Source: Dactylosporangium fulvum
GTDB taxonomy: Bacteria; Actinomycetota; Actinomycetes; Mycobacteriales; Micromonosporaceae
DNA length: 64,000 bases
Assembly (NCBI RefSeq): GCF_025137375.1
Contig: NZ_CP073720.1
Location: forward strand, 2,938,501 to 3,002,500
Direction: 5' to 3'
A model generated the notes under the pieces. It was not told where the DNA came from and did no database searches. It saw only the letters and a list, made by a program, of their open reading frames with translations. The position numbers and the translations under genes were made by a program. Below, in pieces: positions 24,607-33,474 of this stretch (positions are counted from its first letter, which is position 1; each line of letters starts with the position of its first letter).

Positions 24607-26760
24607 TCAGGGGCTCGTGAGGATGACAAGTTGCTGGGTCGCCCGGGTCATCGCGACATAACGGTCGACCGCTCCTTCGATGCCATCGCCGAACTTCTCG
24701 GGGTCGATGAGGACGACCAGGTCGAACTCGAGCCCCTTCGACAGCTCCGGGGCCAGCGACCGGACGCGGGCCGTCGCCCGGAACGTGGGATCGCCGATGA
24801 CGCAGGCGATCCCGTCGGCGTGCGCGGCGAGCCAGGTGTCCAGGATCGACCCCAGATCCGAAACGGATCCGTGCACGACCGGAGCGTCGCTGGTGCGCAC
24901 GGAGGTCGGCACGTTGGCGTCCGGCAGCACGGCCCGGATGACGGGCTCGGCTTCCGCCATGACCGTGTCCGGTGTCCGGTAGTTGATGGTCAGGGAGGCC
25001 ACGTTGATCCGGTCGAGTCCGATCCGCTCGAGCCGTTCCTGCCATGACTCCGTGAAGCCGTGCCGTGCCTGGGCGCGGTCCCCGACGATGGTGAAGCTGC
25101 GGGACGGGCAGCGCTGCAGCAGCATCTGCCACTCCGCGTCGGTCAGCTCCTGGGCCTCGTCCACGACGATGTGCGCGAACGGTCCGGCGAGCCGGTCCGG
25201 CTCGGTGCCGGGCAGTGCGGTCTCGTCGACCAGGGCGTCGTGGAAGTCCTCGCCACGAAGCATCGTCACCAGGCCTGTTCCGTATTCGTCGTCGGCGACC
25301 TCGATCAGGTCGTCCACGACCCTGGTCATGCGCTCGCGTTCGGCGGTGACAGCGGCGTTGTGCCGGCGCTGACGCCGTGACGCCTCCGGGTCGCCGAGCC
25401 GCTGCCGTGCCGCGTCCAGCAGCGGCAGGTCGGACACCGTCCAGGCCTGGGCGTCGTCGCGTCGCAGTCGCCGGACGTCGTCGGTGCCGAGCCAGGGAGC
25501 GCACTTGCGCAGGTACGCCGGCACCGACCACAGGTCTCCGACGAGGTCGGCCGCTTCGAGCAGCGGCCACGCGCGGTTGAACGTCGTGAGCAGTTCCCTG
25601 TTCCGCAGCAGCGACCGGCGCAGCAGGTCATCCGGTTCGTCGCCGTCGTACTTGTCCATCAGGATCGTGAGCAGCTCCTCCCAGATCTGGTCACGCGCCT
25701 CGTTGTGCGGGGTGCCGGGTCCCGCTGCCTGGAACGCGTCGGCCCAGTCGTCGGCGCTCAGCCGGATGCCGGACTCCTGGGTCGCGACCGTCATCCCCTT
25801 GGTGGGCGGCTCCTCGTAGAACCTGACGGCCGCCTCGATCGCCTTCACCAGATCGGCGGACGACTTCAGGCGGGCCACCTCCGGGTCGGCCTCGACGGTC
25901 GCCGAAGCTCCCTCGGCGACGAGGTCCCGCAGGGTGCAGGTCTGCACGCCCTCCTCGCCGAGGCTGGGCAGGACGTCGGCGATGTACGCCAGGTACGGCT
26001 GGTGCGGACCGACGAACAGCACGCCGCCCCGGCGGTGATCGAGGCGCGGGTCGGAGTAGAGGAGGTAGGCGGAGCGGTGCAGCGCGACGACGGTCTTCCC
26101 CGTGCCCGGACCGCCGTCGACGACGAGCGCACCGCTGGATCCCGCGCGGATGACGGCGTCCTGGTCGGCCTGGATGGTGCTGAGGACGTCGCGCATCCGG
26201 CTCGACCGGCTACCACCCAGGCTGGCGATGAAGGCGGACTGGTCGTCGAGCGCGGCGTGCCCCTCGAATCCCGCTGCGGTGAACACCTCGTCCCAGTAGT
26301 CGCTGATCCGGCCACGCGTCCAGCGGTACCTGCGGCGGCTCGCCAGACCCATCGGGTTGGCGTGGGTCGCGCCGAAGAACGGTTCGGCGGCCGGGGAGCG
26401 CCAGTCGAGCAGCAGCCGACGACCCGTGCTGTCCGTGAGGCCGAGCCGTCCGATGTACACGGGCTCGGGGTTGTCCGCGCTGACGAGGTGGCCGAGGCAC
26501 AGGTCCAGGCCGAAGCGACGCAGGGTGCGCAGGCGAGCGGTCAGCCGGTGGACCTCCAGGTCCCGGTCCATCGCCGCCTGGCCTATGCCGCCGGCCGCCT
26601 TGCGTACGGCGTCGAGGCGGCCGGACAGGTCGGAGATCGTCTGTTCGAGGCTCTCCGCGATGGCCGCGAAATGCTGCTCATCCCCGGCGATCAGCTTCGG
26701 GTCGGCCTTGGCGGAGAGGTGGTCGGGAAGATCAAACGCACTGGTGGTCAGCGGGTTCAC
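24607..26760 (-). CDS. helR: HelR/HelD-type RNA polymerase-remodelling ATPase (UvrD-like superfamily 1)
   Basis: The product is 717 residues. A helical N-terminal arm (about 25-85) precedes a segment with LLLDWRSPAAEPFF (about 116-129) and THANPMGLASRRRYRWTRGR, typical of this family. Walker A is GGPGTGKTVV (about 216-225). The Walker B/DEAQ box (IVVDEAQELTDAEWQML) and C-terminal superfamily 1 motifs follow (VVLIDPEKFGDGIEGAVDRYVAMTRATQQLVIL). HelR displaces rifamycins from RNA polymerase and confers rifampicin tolerance in actinomycetes. The identification is strengthened by the rifamycin-associated element upstream of the operon. It follows the MFS gene by 63 bp on the same strand. Confidence 0.88.
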   Translation of the reverse strand: MNPLTTSAFDLPDHLSAKADPKLIAGDEQHFAAIAESLEQTISDLSGRLDAVRKAAGGIGQAAMDRDLEVHRLTARLRTLRRFGLDLCLGHLVSADNPEPVYIGRLGLTDSTGRRLLLDWRSPAAEPFFGATHANPMGLASRRRYRWTRGRISDYWDEVFTAAGFEGHAALDDQSAFIASLGGSRSSRMRDVLSTIQADQDAVIRAGSSGALVVDGGPGTGKTVVALHRSAYLLYSDPRLDHRRGGVLFVGPHQPYLAYIADVLPSLGEEGVQTCTLRDLVAEGASATVEADPEVARLKSSADLVKAIEAAVRFYEEPPTKGMTVATQESGIRLSADDWADAFQAAGPGTPHNEARDQIWEELLTILMDKYDGDEPDDLLRRSLLRNRELLTTFNRAWPLLEAADLVGDLWSVPAYLRKCAPWLGTDDVRRLRRDDAQAWTVSDLPLLDAARQRLGDPEASRRQRRHNAAVTAERERMTRVVDDLIEVADDEYGTGLVTMLRGEDFHDALVDETALPGTEPDRLAGPFAHIVVDEAQELTDAEWQMLLQRCPSRSFTIVGDRAQARHGFTESWQERLERIGLDRINVASLTINYRTPDTVMAEAEPVIRAVLPDANVPTSVRTSDAPVVHGSVSDLGSILDTWLAAHADGIACVIGDPTFRATARVRSLAPELSKGLEFDLVVLIDPEKFGDGIEGAVDRYVAMTRATQQLVILTSP

Positions 26761-26823
26761 GGCATGAGCTCCGATCTGGGTTCGCTTGCGGTGGAGAACG
26801 AGTGCGTGGCGGCCCTGCGCGAC

Positions 26824-28479
26824 TCAGTGCGGTGCCGCCGCCGCTTCCTGCGCGCGGCGCTCGTCGCCGGTGAGGGTGGACAGCGGCTTCTCCTTGATGA
26901 AGATCACCGCGAGCACGGCGAGGAACGCGATCGGCGCGGCCACCAGGAACAGGTCCGCGGTCGCCGTGCCGTAGACGTCGCGGACCACGGCGAGGACCGG
27001 CGCGGGCAGCGTCTTGAGGTCGGGCACCTTCGCGCTGCCGCCCTCGGTCGCCGCCGTGCCGAAGTGGTCGACGAAGAGCGAGGTCACCCTGTTGGTGAGC
27101 ACCGCGCCCAGCGCGCTCACCCCGATCGCGCCGCCCATGCTGCGGAAGAAGGTGAGCGCCGAGGTGGCCGCGCCCAGTTCGGCGGCGGGCACGTCGTTCT
27201 GCGCGGCGAGCACGAGGTTCTGCATGAGCATGCCGACCCCGATCCCGAGCACCGCCATGTACACCGCCAGCAGCACCACGCCGGTCTTCGCGTCGATCGT
27301 GCTGAGCAACAGGAACCCGGCGGTCATCACGATCGAGCCCACCACCAGGTACGCCTTCCAGCGCCCGAACCGCGTGATGAGTTGTCCGGCGACCGTCGAG
27401 GACACCAGCACACCGAAGATCATCGGCAGGCTCATCAGGCCGGCCACCGTCGGGGACTTGCCGAGGGCTATCTGGAAGTACTGCGAAAGGAACACCGTGC
27501 CGCCGAACATCGCCACGCCGACCAGCGTGCTGGCCACCACGGCCAGCGTGACCGTGCGGTTGCGGAAGATGCCGAGCGGGATGATCGGGTCCGCGGCCCG
27601 CGACTCGGTCCACACCGCGAGCGCGAGCAGGAGCGCGCCGCCGCTGACAAACGCCGCGGTCTGCCACGAGCCCCAGGCGAAGTGGTGACCGGCCAGGCTG
27701 GACCAGATCAGCAGCGTGCTGACGCCGGCCATGATCAGCAGCGCGCCCAGCCAGTCGACCTTCACGCGCCGGCGGACGACCGGCAGGTGCAGCGTCTTCT
27801 GCAGCAGGGCGATCGCGGCCACCGTGAACGGGATGCCGATGAAGAAGCACCAGCGCCAGCCCAGCCACGAGGTGTCCACCAGCACACCGCCGATCAGCGG
27901 GCCGGCGATCGTGGCCACGCCGAACACCGCGCCGAAGACGCCGGAGTAGCGGCCCAGCTCGCGCGGCGGGATCATCGCGGCCATCACGATCATCGCGAGC
28001 GCGCCCATGCCGCCGGCGCCCACACCCTGCGCGATACGGCTGAGGAGCAGCAGCGTGACGTCCGGCGCGGAGCCGGCGATCAGCGAGCCGACCGCGAACA
28101 GGCTCAGCGAGAGCTGGATCAGCAGCTTCTTGCTGTAGAGGTCGGCCATCTTGCCCCAGAGCGGCACGGTCGCGGTCATCGACAGCAGTTCGGTGGTGAC
28201 CACCCAGGTGTAGACCGACTGGGTGCCGCCGAGGTCGGCGATGATGCGCGGCAGTGCGTTGGAGACGATCGTCGAGGCCAGGATCGTGACGAACACGCCG
28301 AGCATGAGGCCGGACAGTGCCTGGATCACCTCGGCGTGCGACATCTGTCCGGACTGTTCGGCCGGCGCCTCGTCGCGGGCGGCCGACCCGGCGGCCACGG
28401 GCACGCCGGCTACGGTCCGGTCGTCCGGCGCGATCGCCGCCGGGGTCCCGGCCGCGTCCGGCTCAGGTTGAACGGTCAT
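26824..28479 (-). CDS. MFS exporter, 14-TM DHA2 family, in the rifamycin-response locus
   Basis: The product is 551 residues from ATG at 28479, which has AAGGAG 7 bp upstream. The first 45 residues are hydrophilic (DDRTVAGVPVAAGSAARDEAPAEQ). Fourteen TM segments follow with DHA2 motifs, ILASTIVSNALPRIIADLGG near the start and ELLSMTATVPLWGKMADLYSKK (motif A region). A longer upstream frame to 28707 is arginine-rich and unlikely to be coding. It is followed by helR 63 bp later and preceded by the RAE at 28966-28984. A role in drug export, possibly of rifamycins, is inferred. Confidence 0.88.
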   Translation of the reverse strand: MTVQPEPDAAGTPAAIAPDDRTVAGVPVAAGSAARDEAPAEQSGQMSHAEVIQALSGLMLGVFVTILASTIVSNALPRIIADLGGTQSVYTWVVTTELLSMTATVPLWGKMADLYSKKLLIQLSLSLFAVGSLIAGSAPDVTLLLLSRIAQGVGAGGMGALAMIVMAAMIPPRELGRYSGVFGAVFGVATIAGPLIGGVLVDTSWLGWRWCFFIGIPFTVAAIALLQKTLHLPVVRRRVKVDWLGALLIMAGVSTLLIWSSLAGHHFAWGSWQTAAFVSGGALLLALAVWTESRAADPIIPLGIFRNRTVTLAVVASTLVGVAMFGGTVFLSQYFQIALGKSPTVAGLMSLPMIFGVLVSSTVAGQLITRFGRWKAYLVVGSIVMTAGFLLLSTIDAKTGVVLLAVYMAVLGIGVGMLMQNLVLAAQNDVPAAELGAATSALTFFRSMGGAIGVSALGAVLTNRVTSLFVDHFGTAATEGGSAKVPDLKTLPAPVLAVVRDVYGTATADLFLVAAPIAFLAVLAVIFIKEKPLSTLTGDERRAQEAAAAPH

Positions 28480-28768
28480 CGGCTCTCCTTGGTGGTAGCG
28501 GTGGGTGTGGCCGGGCCGCCGGCAAACGGGGGCCGCGCCGTCGCCCGCCGTGGCCCGGCGCACCGTTCGCGGTGCGGGACGCGACGACACGCGCCGACGC
28601 GTCGTCGCGGACGTTGTCCGGTGGCAGGCCGATCGACGGGCCGGTGGATGTCGAGCGCCGTGTCGGACAGCGCCCTGCAGCTGGGGCGTGTCCAGGTCCC
28701 GCAGCACTCGGTTGCCGGTTACGTCCGGCGGGAACGGCGCGACCGGATGGCGAGCGGCCCGGCGCAGG
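28480..28768. other. Intergenic stretch upstream of the MFS gene
   Basis: No convincing gene is seen on either strand. It separates the MFS start from the apparent glycosyltransferase relic and could be degraded coding sequence. Confidence 0.5.
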
Positions 28769-28906
28769 TCAGGCTTGGGTAGTCCGGTCCCGGCGAGAGT
28801 TCACATCGCCCGGCTCGCTCGCGGCCGTGCCCACGGATCGACCGTGGTCAGGTCGTCCACGACAAACGCGACTGTGTAACCCGATCGCCGACAGCAACAC
28901 ACGCAT
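28769..28906 (-). pseudogene. Possible relic of a rifamycin glycosyltransferase-like gene
   Basis: An ATG at 28906 sits 7 nt after GGGGGA and encodes MRVLLSAIG, the characteristic N-terminus of MGT/UGT-like glycosyltransferases such as rifamycin glycosyltransferases. Immediately afterwards the frame loses resemblance (LHSRVCRGRPDHG) and stops after 45 codons. The +1 frame briefly reads VAFVVDDLTTVDPWA and ends in a stop. The preceding RAE is at the distance expected for such a gene. I infer that a large internal deletion removed the rest. The short match could also be coincidence. Confidence 0.4.
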
Positions 28907-28965
28907 TTTGCGGTCCCCCATTTCCGCAGGTTCCAGCCTCGGCCGACGATTCTGCGGCACGACCC

Positions 28966-28984
28966 GGGTCTTGCCGCAAGCCCC
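28966..28984 (-). promoter_or_regulatory. Rifamycin-associated element (RAE)
   Basis: On the minus strand the sequence reads GGGGCTTGCGGCAAGACCC, a 19-bp imperfect inverted repeat matching the RAE known upstream of rifamycin-resistance genes (glycosyltransferase, phosphotransferase, monooxygenase, helR) in actinomycetes. It faces the possible rgt relic, the MFS gene and helR, so it probably drives rifamycin-induced expression of that set. The consensus is recalled from memory and should be checked. Confidence 0.8.
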
Positions 28985-29037
28985 CCGGTGTGCTATAGGT
29001 TAGAGGTGGAGGGGAGTGGGTATCTTCCATTCCAGTT

Positions 29038-29070
29038 CCCTGATTGCCCGCCATAGATGGACAATCAGGG
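29038..29070. terminator. Hairpin terminator after the M48-like gene
   Basis: CCCTGATTG (29038-29046) pairs with CAATCAGGG (29062-29070) around a 15-nt loop, starting 15 bp beyond the stop codon of the minus-strand gene at 29085. It would insulate the RAE locus. Confidence 0.55.
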
Positions 29071-29084
29071 CTCGGCGAGGGCAG

Positions 29085-30290
29085 CTATTCGGAGCCGAGG
29101 AGTTCACGGACGACCGCTGAGTCCGCGCCGGCCCGCAAGATCTCGATCGCGTCGACTCGCCGGCCGTCCGGACCGATCAGCACGCCGCGCACGGCGGGAT
29201 GCTCCAGCCGCCAACCCCGCCGCAGCAGGTGATCCTCGACCAACGACACCGCCGGGTCACCCGCAGTGAACTCGTGGTGGCCTCCGGCGTGCCCACACCC
29301 GCAGGGGGCTGCCCCTGTCTCGATCGCCCGGATCGCCTCGACGTCGTCGACCAGGTCGCGGCCGAGTGCGGCGGCCAGGTGGGCGCGTATCGAACGGGCG
29401 TCCTTCGCGGCCCGCCGTCGCCACCGGCGGGCCGGCGCCGTCTCGTACGTCCGCCACCACAGCACCGTCGGGACGGACTGATCGGTCAATGCGCGGATGA
29501 GCCGCCGCTGCTTGTGGACCGATAGCGGCACCACCGGTACGGACCTGGCCGCGGCGACCAGGGGCAGCGACTCCCGGCCGAGCGCGGTCAGCGCGCCGGA
29601 CAGCCGCGGGTGCAGCCGGGCCAGCACAGCCGCCGTCTCCGCGTCCCACTCCGCGTCGCCGAGCCCGTACCGCACCGCACGATCCCAGCCGTCGAGCAGG
29701 TCGCTGAACTGCCACCACCACTGCCCGAGCAGTGGCGGACCGGACTCGACCCGGAACACGAGATAACCGGTCTCCGACAGGGTGGCCAGCGCGACGGCCC
29801 GCGCCGCCGGTTCCGCGCCGCCGGCCGCGGTGATCGCCGCTTGGTCCGCCGCGTCCTGGAGCTCGGCCACGTACGGGTCGGGCTCGCGCCGCGGATCCGC
29901 CGGAAGCTCCTGTACCGCCTCGTCCCAGACCGCGCTGGACCACTTGGCGAGTGCACGGTCGGCCCGGCGGGCGTCCGGGCGGTGCAGCAGCGCCAGTTCG
30001 TGGCCGACCAACGCCCGCAACTCCGTGCCGGACAGCAGGCTGAGCAGGGGGAGGCCAATGATCAGATGCCGGCCGTACAGGTCCGCCTGACGGGTGACGG
30101 CGGCGTCCGCGGTCAACCACACCCGCGTGGTCGGCGGCAGGCGTAGCGTCCGCGCCACCCCCGCGACCAGGGCGTGCAGCGCGGGCTGGCCGGCCGCCGT
30201 CACCGGCGCCGTGCCCGACGGCCCACCGAATCCCGGGGCCGTACGCCCCGCCGACTCCTCCGACACCGGCTCATGCTCGCCCGAGATCAT
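29085..30290 (-). CDS. M48-like metallopeptidase-related protein with degenerate zinc motif
   Basis: The product is 401 residues. The central segment GRHLIIGLPLLSLLSGTELRALVGHELALLHRPDARR (about 72-108) mirrors the zinc region of M48 peptidases. However, the HExxH motif reads H97-E98-L-A-L, so the second His is missing. A His occurs two residues later, which is not the canonical spacing. The C-terminal part contains CGCGHAGGHHEF (about 337), another possible metal site. No TM helices are visible, unlike HtpX. It may be a catalytically inactive or re-purposed relative. Confidence 0.7.
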   Translation of the reverse strand: MISGEHEPVSEESAGRTAPGFGGPSGTAPVTAAGQPALHALVAGVARTLRLPPTTRVWLTADAAVTRQADLYGRHLIIGLPLLSLLSGTELRALVGHELALLHRPDARRADRALAKWSSAVWDEAVQELPADPRREPDPYVAELQDAADQAAITAAGGAEPAARAVALATLSETGYLVFRVESGPPLLGQWWWQFSDLLDGWDRAVRYGLGDAEWDAETAAVLARLHPRLSGALTALGRESLPLVAAARSVPVVPLSVHKQRRLIRALTDQSVPTVLWWRTYETAPARRWRRRAAKDARSIRAHLAAALGRDLVDDVEAIRAIETGAAPCGCGHAGGHHEFTAGDPAVSLVEDHLLRRGWRLEHPAVRGVLIGPDGRRVDAIEILRAGADSAVVRELLGSE

Positions 30291-30405
30291 CCCAGTAGTC
30301 TCACCCGCCTGATTCCGCCGGGCAACCGCCGATCGAACCTCACGAGGCGAGCATTACGGCTCCAGCACCTGCACCGTCGCGGTCTCCTGGGTGGCGGCGT
30401 GCTGA

Positions 30406-30431
30406 AGCCCGGGGAGAGGTCTCCCCGGGCT
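30406..30431 (+). terminator. Strong rho-independent-like hairpin in the proS leader region
   Basis: A 12-bp stem (AGCCCGGGGAGA / TCTCCCCGGGCT) followed by TTTGTG lies 100 bp before proS. No plus-strand gene ends just upstream, so it either terminates an unidentified short transcript or acts as an attenuator for proS. Confidence 0.65.
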
Positions 30432-30532
30432 TTGTGATGGTTGTTCAGGTGGTCGGACGTCGATGAGTTCGACGGTCACGGTCGCGAATAACCGCATGTG
30501 ACGACGACGGAACGTTACTAGACTTGACGGTC

Positions 30533-31942
30533 ATGGCCCGCGTCCTTACTCCGCGTTCGGAGGACTTTCCCCGCTGGTATCAGGAGCTGCTCGCCAAGGC
30601 AGAGGTGGCCGACAACGGGCCGGTGCGCGGCACCATGGTGATCCGACCGGCGGGGTATGCGATCTGGGAGCGCATGCAGTCCGAGATGGACGAGCGCATC
30701 AAGGCGGCCGGCGCGGAGAACGCCTACTTCCCGCTGCTCATCCCCGAGAGCTACCTGCGGCGCGAGGCACAACACGTCGAGGGCTTCTCGCCGGAGCTCG
30801 CCGTGGTGACGCACGGCGGCGGCAAACCACTCACCGAGCCCGTGGTCGTGCGGCCGACGAGCGAGACCGTCATCGGGGAGTACATGGCGAAGTGGGTCAG
30901 CAGCTACCGCGACCTTCCGTTGCTGCTCAACCAGTGGGCCAACGTCGTGCGGTGGGAGCTGCGGCCGCGGCTGCTCCTGCGCACGGCCGAGTTCCTCTGG
31001 CAGGAAGGGCACACCGCTCACGCCACGCAGGACGACGCCCGCCGCTACGCGCGCAGGATCCTCCACGACGTGTATGAGGACTTCATGCGCACCGTCCTCG
31101 CCATGCCGGTCGTCGTGGGGCGCAAGACCGCGCGGGAGCGGTTCGCCGGCGCCACCAACACGTACACACTCGAAGGCATGATGGGCGACGGCAAGGCGCT
31201 GCAGATGGGCACCAGCCACGAGCTGGGCCAGAACTTCGCGAAGGCGTTCGACATCGTCTTCTCGAGCCCGGCCGGCACGCAGGAACACGCCTGGACCACG
31301 TCCTGGGGCAGCTCGACCCGCATGCTCGGCGGCCTGATCATGTGTCACGGCGACGACGCCGGCCTCCGCGTCCCGCCGCGCGCCGCGGCGACGCAGGCGC
31401 TCGTCACGGTGGTCAAGACGGGCGAAGGTGTACCGGAGGCAGCCGCCCGGCTCCGCGACGAGCTCAAGGCCGCGGGCGTCCGGGTGGCGCTCGACGACCG
31501 GGTGGACACCCCGTTCGGGCGGCGGGCGGTCGACGCCGAGCTCAAGGGCTTCCCGGTGCGGATCGAGATCGGTCCGCGTGATCTCGCCGCGGGCAACGTC
31601 GTGCTCGTGCGGCGGTTCGACGGCACCAAGACGTCCGTCAGGGTCGACGCGATCGTCAGGACGGTGGTGGAGACGCTCGCGCTGGACCAGCAGGCGCTGT
31701 ACGACGAGGCACTCGCCCGCCGGGACGCCGGCACGGTCGAGGTGAAGACGACCGACGACGCGATCGCCGCGGCGATCGAGGGCAAGTGGGCGCGGGTGCC
31801 GTGGTCCACCATGGGGACCGAGGGTGAGACGAAGGCGAACGGGGAAGGGGTGACCGTCCGCTGCCTGGTGCGGCAGGACGGCACCGTTCCCGACAGCGAG
31901 GACGAACCGGGCCTCGTGGCAGTCGTCGCGCGAGCCTACTGA
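30533..31942 (+). CDS. proS: Prolyl-tRNA synthetase, short archaeal-type form
   Basis: The product is 469 residues. The start ARVLTPRSEDFPRWYQELLAKAEVADNGPVRGTMVIRP (residues 2-39) is typical of actinobacterial ProS of the archaeal/eukaryote-like class without the editing insertion. Class II motifs are visible: VVRPTSETVIGEYMAKW (motif 2 region) and TSWGSSTRMLGGLIMCHGDDAGLRVPPR near the C-terminal part of the catalytic core. It attaches proline to tRNA-Pro. ATG at 30533 is 8 nt after a TAGACT -10-like sequence, consistent with a leaderless or very short-leader transcript. A hairpin lies further upstream. This form coexists in some actinomycetes with a bacterial-type ProS; only one is seen here. 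Confidence 0.93.
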   Translation: MARVLTPRSEDFPRWYQELLAKAEVADNGPVRGTMVIRPAGYAIWERMQSEMDERIKAAGAENAYFPLLIPESYLRREAQHVEGFSPELAVVTHGGGKPLTEPVVVRPTSETVIGEYMAKWVSSYRDLPLLLNQWANVVRWELRPRLLLRTAEFLWQEGHTAHATQDDARRYARRILHDVYEDFMRTVLAMPVVVGRKTARERFAGATNTYTLEGMMGDGKALQMGTSHELGQNFAKAFDIVFSSPAGTQEHAWTTSWGSSTRMLGGLIMCHGDDAGLRVPPRAAATQALVTVVKTGEGVPEAAARLRDELKAAGVRVALDDRVDTPFGRRAVDAELKGFPVRIEIGPRDLAAGNVVLVRRFDGTKTSVRVDAIVRTVVETLALDQQALYDEALARRDAGTVEVKTTDDAIAAAIEGKWARVPWSTMGTEGETKANGEGVTVRCLVRQDGTVPDSEDEPGLVAVVARAY

Positions 31943-32100
31943 CACCGCGACGGCGGGTAATCCGCGTCACCCCGGCCACCTCGTCGGGCCGGTGGTTCCC
32001 GCGCGAAAGGCAGGATGGGGGCAGCACCGTGCCTCCATACCGCCGTGGAGTGTCGGTCCCCCTGGAGGGCGGCGACGCCACGACGAGCGGAGGCACCACC

Positions 32101-33375
32101 GTGAGCACCACCGAGGCCCGGTCCGCGGTGCGGGACGCACCCGGCGCGCGCCGTCCGGCCGCGGCGGCACTGTTCGCGCTGGCGATCGGCGGCTTCGGCA
32201 TCGGCACCACCGAGTTCGCCACCATGGGCCTGCTGCCGCAGATGGCCGACGAGCTGCACGTCTCCGTCCCGACGATGGGGCACGGCATCACCGCGTACGC
32301 GCTGGGCGTCGTCGTCGGCGCACCGGTCATCACGGCCCTTGCGGCCCGGGTGCCCAGGCGCGGGCTGTTGCTCGTGCTCATGCTCGCGTTCGTGGCGGGC
32401 AACGGGCTGACCGCCGTCGCGCCGGGCATCTGGTCTCTGGTCGGCGCCCGGTTCCTGACCGGTCTGCCACACGGCGCCTACTTCGGCATCGCCTCGGTCG
32501 TGGCGGCCGGGCTCGTCCCGCCGGACCGCAAGGGCCGGGCGGTGTCGCGGGTCATGGTCGGACTGACCGTGGCCAACATCATCGGCGTACCGCTCGTCAC
32601 GCTCGCCGGGCAGCTGTTCGGCTGGCGCGCCTCGTATGCGCTGGTCGCCGGGATCGGCGTCGTGACCGTCGTCGCCGTCCGGCAGTGGGTGCCGCCCGTG
32701 GCCGCCGCGGACGGGGCCAGCATCACCCGGGAGCTGGGTGCGTTCCGCCGGGTGCACGTGTGGATCGCGCTGCTCACCGGGACCGTCGGCTTCGGTGGCA
32801 TGTTCGCCGTCTACAGCTACGTCGCGCCGACCCTGACCGAGGTCGCCGGGATGCCGACCTGGGCGGTGCCGTGGGTCCTCGCCGTCTTCGGCCTGGGGAT
32901 GACCGTCGGCGCGCTGCTCGGCGGCAGGCTGGCGGACCGGTCGGCGCTCGGCACACTCATCGGCTCGCTCGTCGCGATGACCGGGGTCCTGGTGCTCTAC
33001 GCGCTCACCGCCTCGGCACCGGTCGCCGCTGTGCTGCTCGTCTTCGCGGTCGGGCTGGTCTGCCAGGCGCTCGGCGCCGGGCTCACGATCCGGCTCATGG
33101 AGGCCTCGCCGGACGCGCCCGCGCTGGCGGCGTCGTCGAACCATTCCGCGCTCAACCTGGCCAACGCGATCGGGGCATGGCTGGGCGGCGTCGTGATCGC
33201 GGCCGGCCACGGATACCTGGCGACGGCGTGGGTCGGTGCGGCGCTGTCGGTCGCCGGGCTGCTGTTCGTCGGCGGCTCGGTGCTGGTGCCGCGCCTGGCG
33301 GGCGGCCGGCCCACGGCGCCGGTGCGGTTGCACCCGGCCTATGTCAAAGACCCGGACCGGACCCCGTCGGCATGA
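32101..33375 (+). CDS. MFS transporter, 12-TM DHA1 family (AraJ/CmlA-like)
   Basis: The product is 424 residues from a GTG with GGAGG 7 bp upstream. The frame opens earlier, but the upstream residues are hydrophilic and lack a ribosome site. Twelve TM segments are predicted; GFGIGTTEFATMGLLPQMADEL is the characteristic motif of AraJ/YdhP-type DHA1 exporters, and the C-terminal half contains GLVCQALGAGLTIRLMEASPDAPALAASSNHSALNLANAIGAW. Substrates of this subgroup include arabinose, chloramphenicol and other drugs, not decidable here. It follows proS by 158 bp, probably with its own promoter. Confidence 0.88.
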   Translation: MSTTEARSAVRDAPGARRPAAAALFALAIGGFGIGTTEFATMGLLPQMADELHVSVPTMGHGITAYALGVVVGAPVITALAARVPRRGLLLVLMLAFVAGNGLTAVAPGIWSLVGARFLTGLPHGAYFGIASVVAAGLVPPDRKGRAVSRVMVGLTVANIIGVPLVTLAGQLFGWRASYALVAGIGVVTVVAVRQWVPPVAAADGASITRELGAFRRVHVWIALLTGTVGFGGMFAVYSYVAPTLTEVAGMPTWAVPWVLAVFGLGMTVGALLGGRLADRSALGTLIGSLVAMTGVLVLYALTASAPVAAVLLVFAVGLVCQALGAGLTIRLMEASPDAPALAASSNHSALNLANAIGAWLGGVVIAAGHGYLATAWVGAALSVAGLLFVGGSVLVPRLAGGRPTAPVRLHPAYVKDPDRTPSA

Positions 33376-33474
33376 CGGTTCTGTGCGCCGGCGGCGGGGA
33401 AACGCAGGGCCTGTCGAAAAGCGGTCGTGTCGTGTCGCTGGCGCTGGTTGATTTGTACACCTACGGTGGCCCCC

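Noticed and set aside
26761-26823. CTTGCGG at 26785-26791, resembling the RAE core, directly upstream of helR
   Set aside because: Only the central CTTGCGG matches; the flanks are not symmetric and do not fit the 19-bp RAE. The clear RAE is at 28966-28984.
25705-28782. 1025-codon plus-strand frame opposite helR and the MFS gene
   Set aside because: It is the antisense shadow of the real minus-strand genes; composition is His/Arg/Gln-rich with no domains.
30437-30466. Short leader peptide ORF (MVVQVVGRR) between the hairpin and proS
   Set aside because: It has no ribosome-binding site and no proline codons, so a proline-attenuation leader is not supported.
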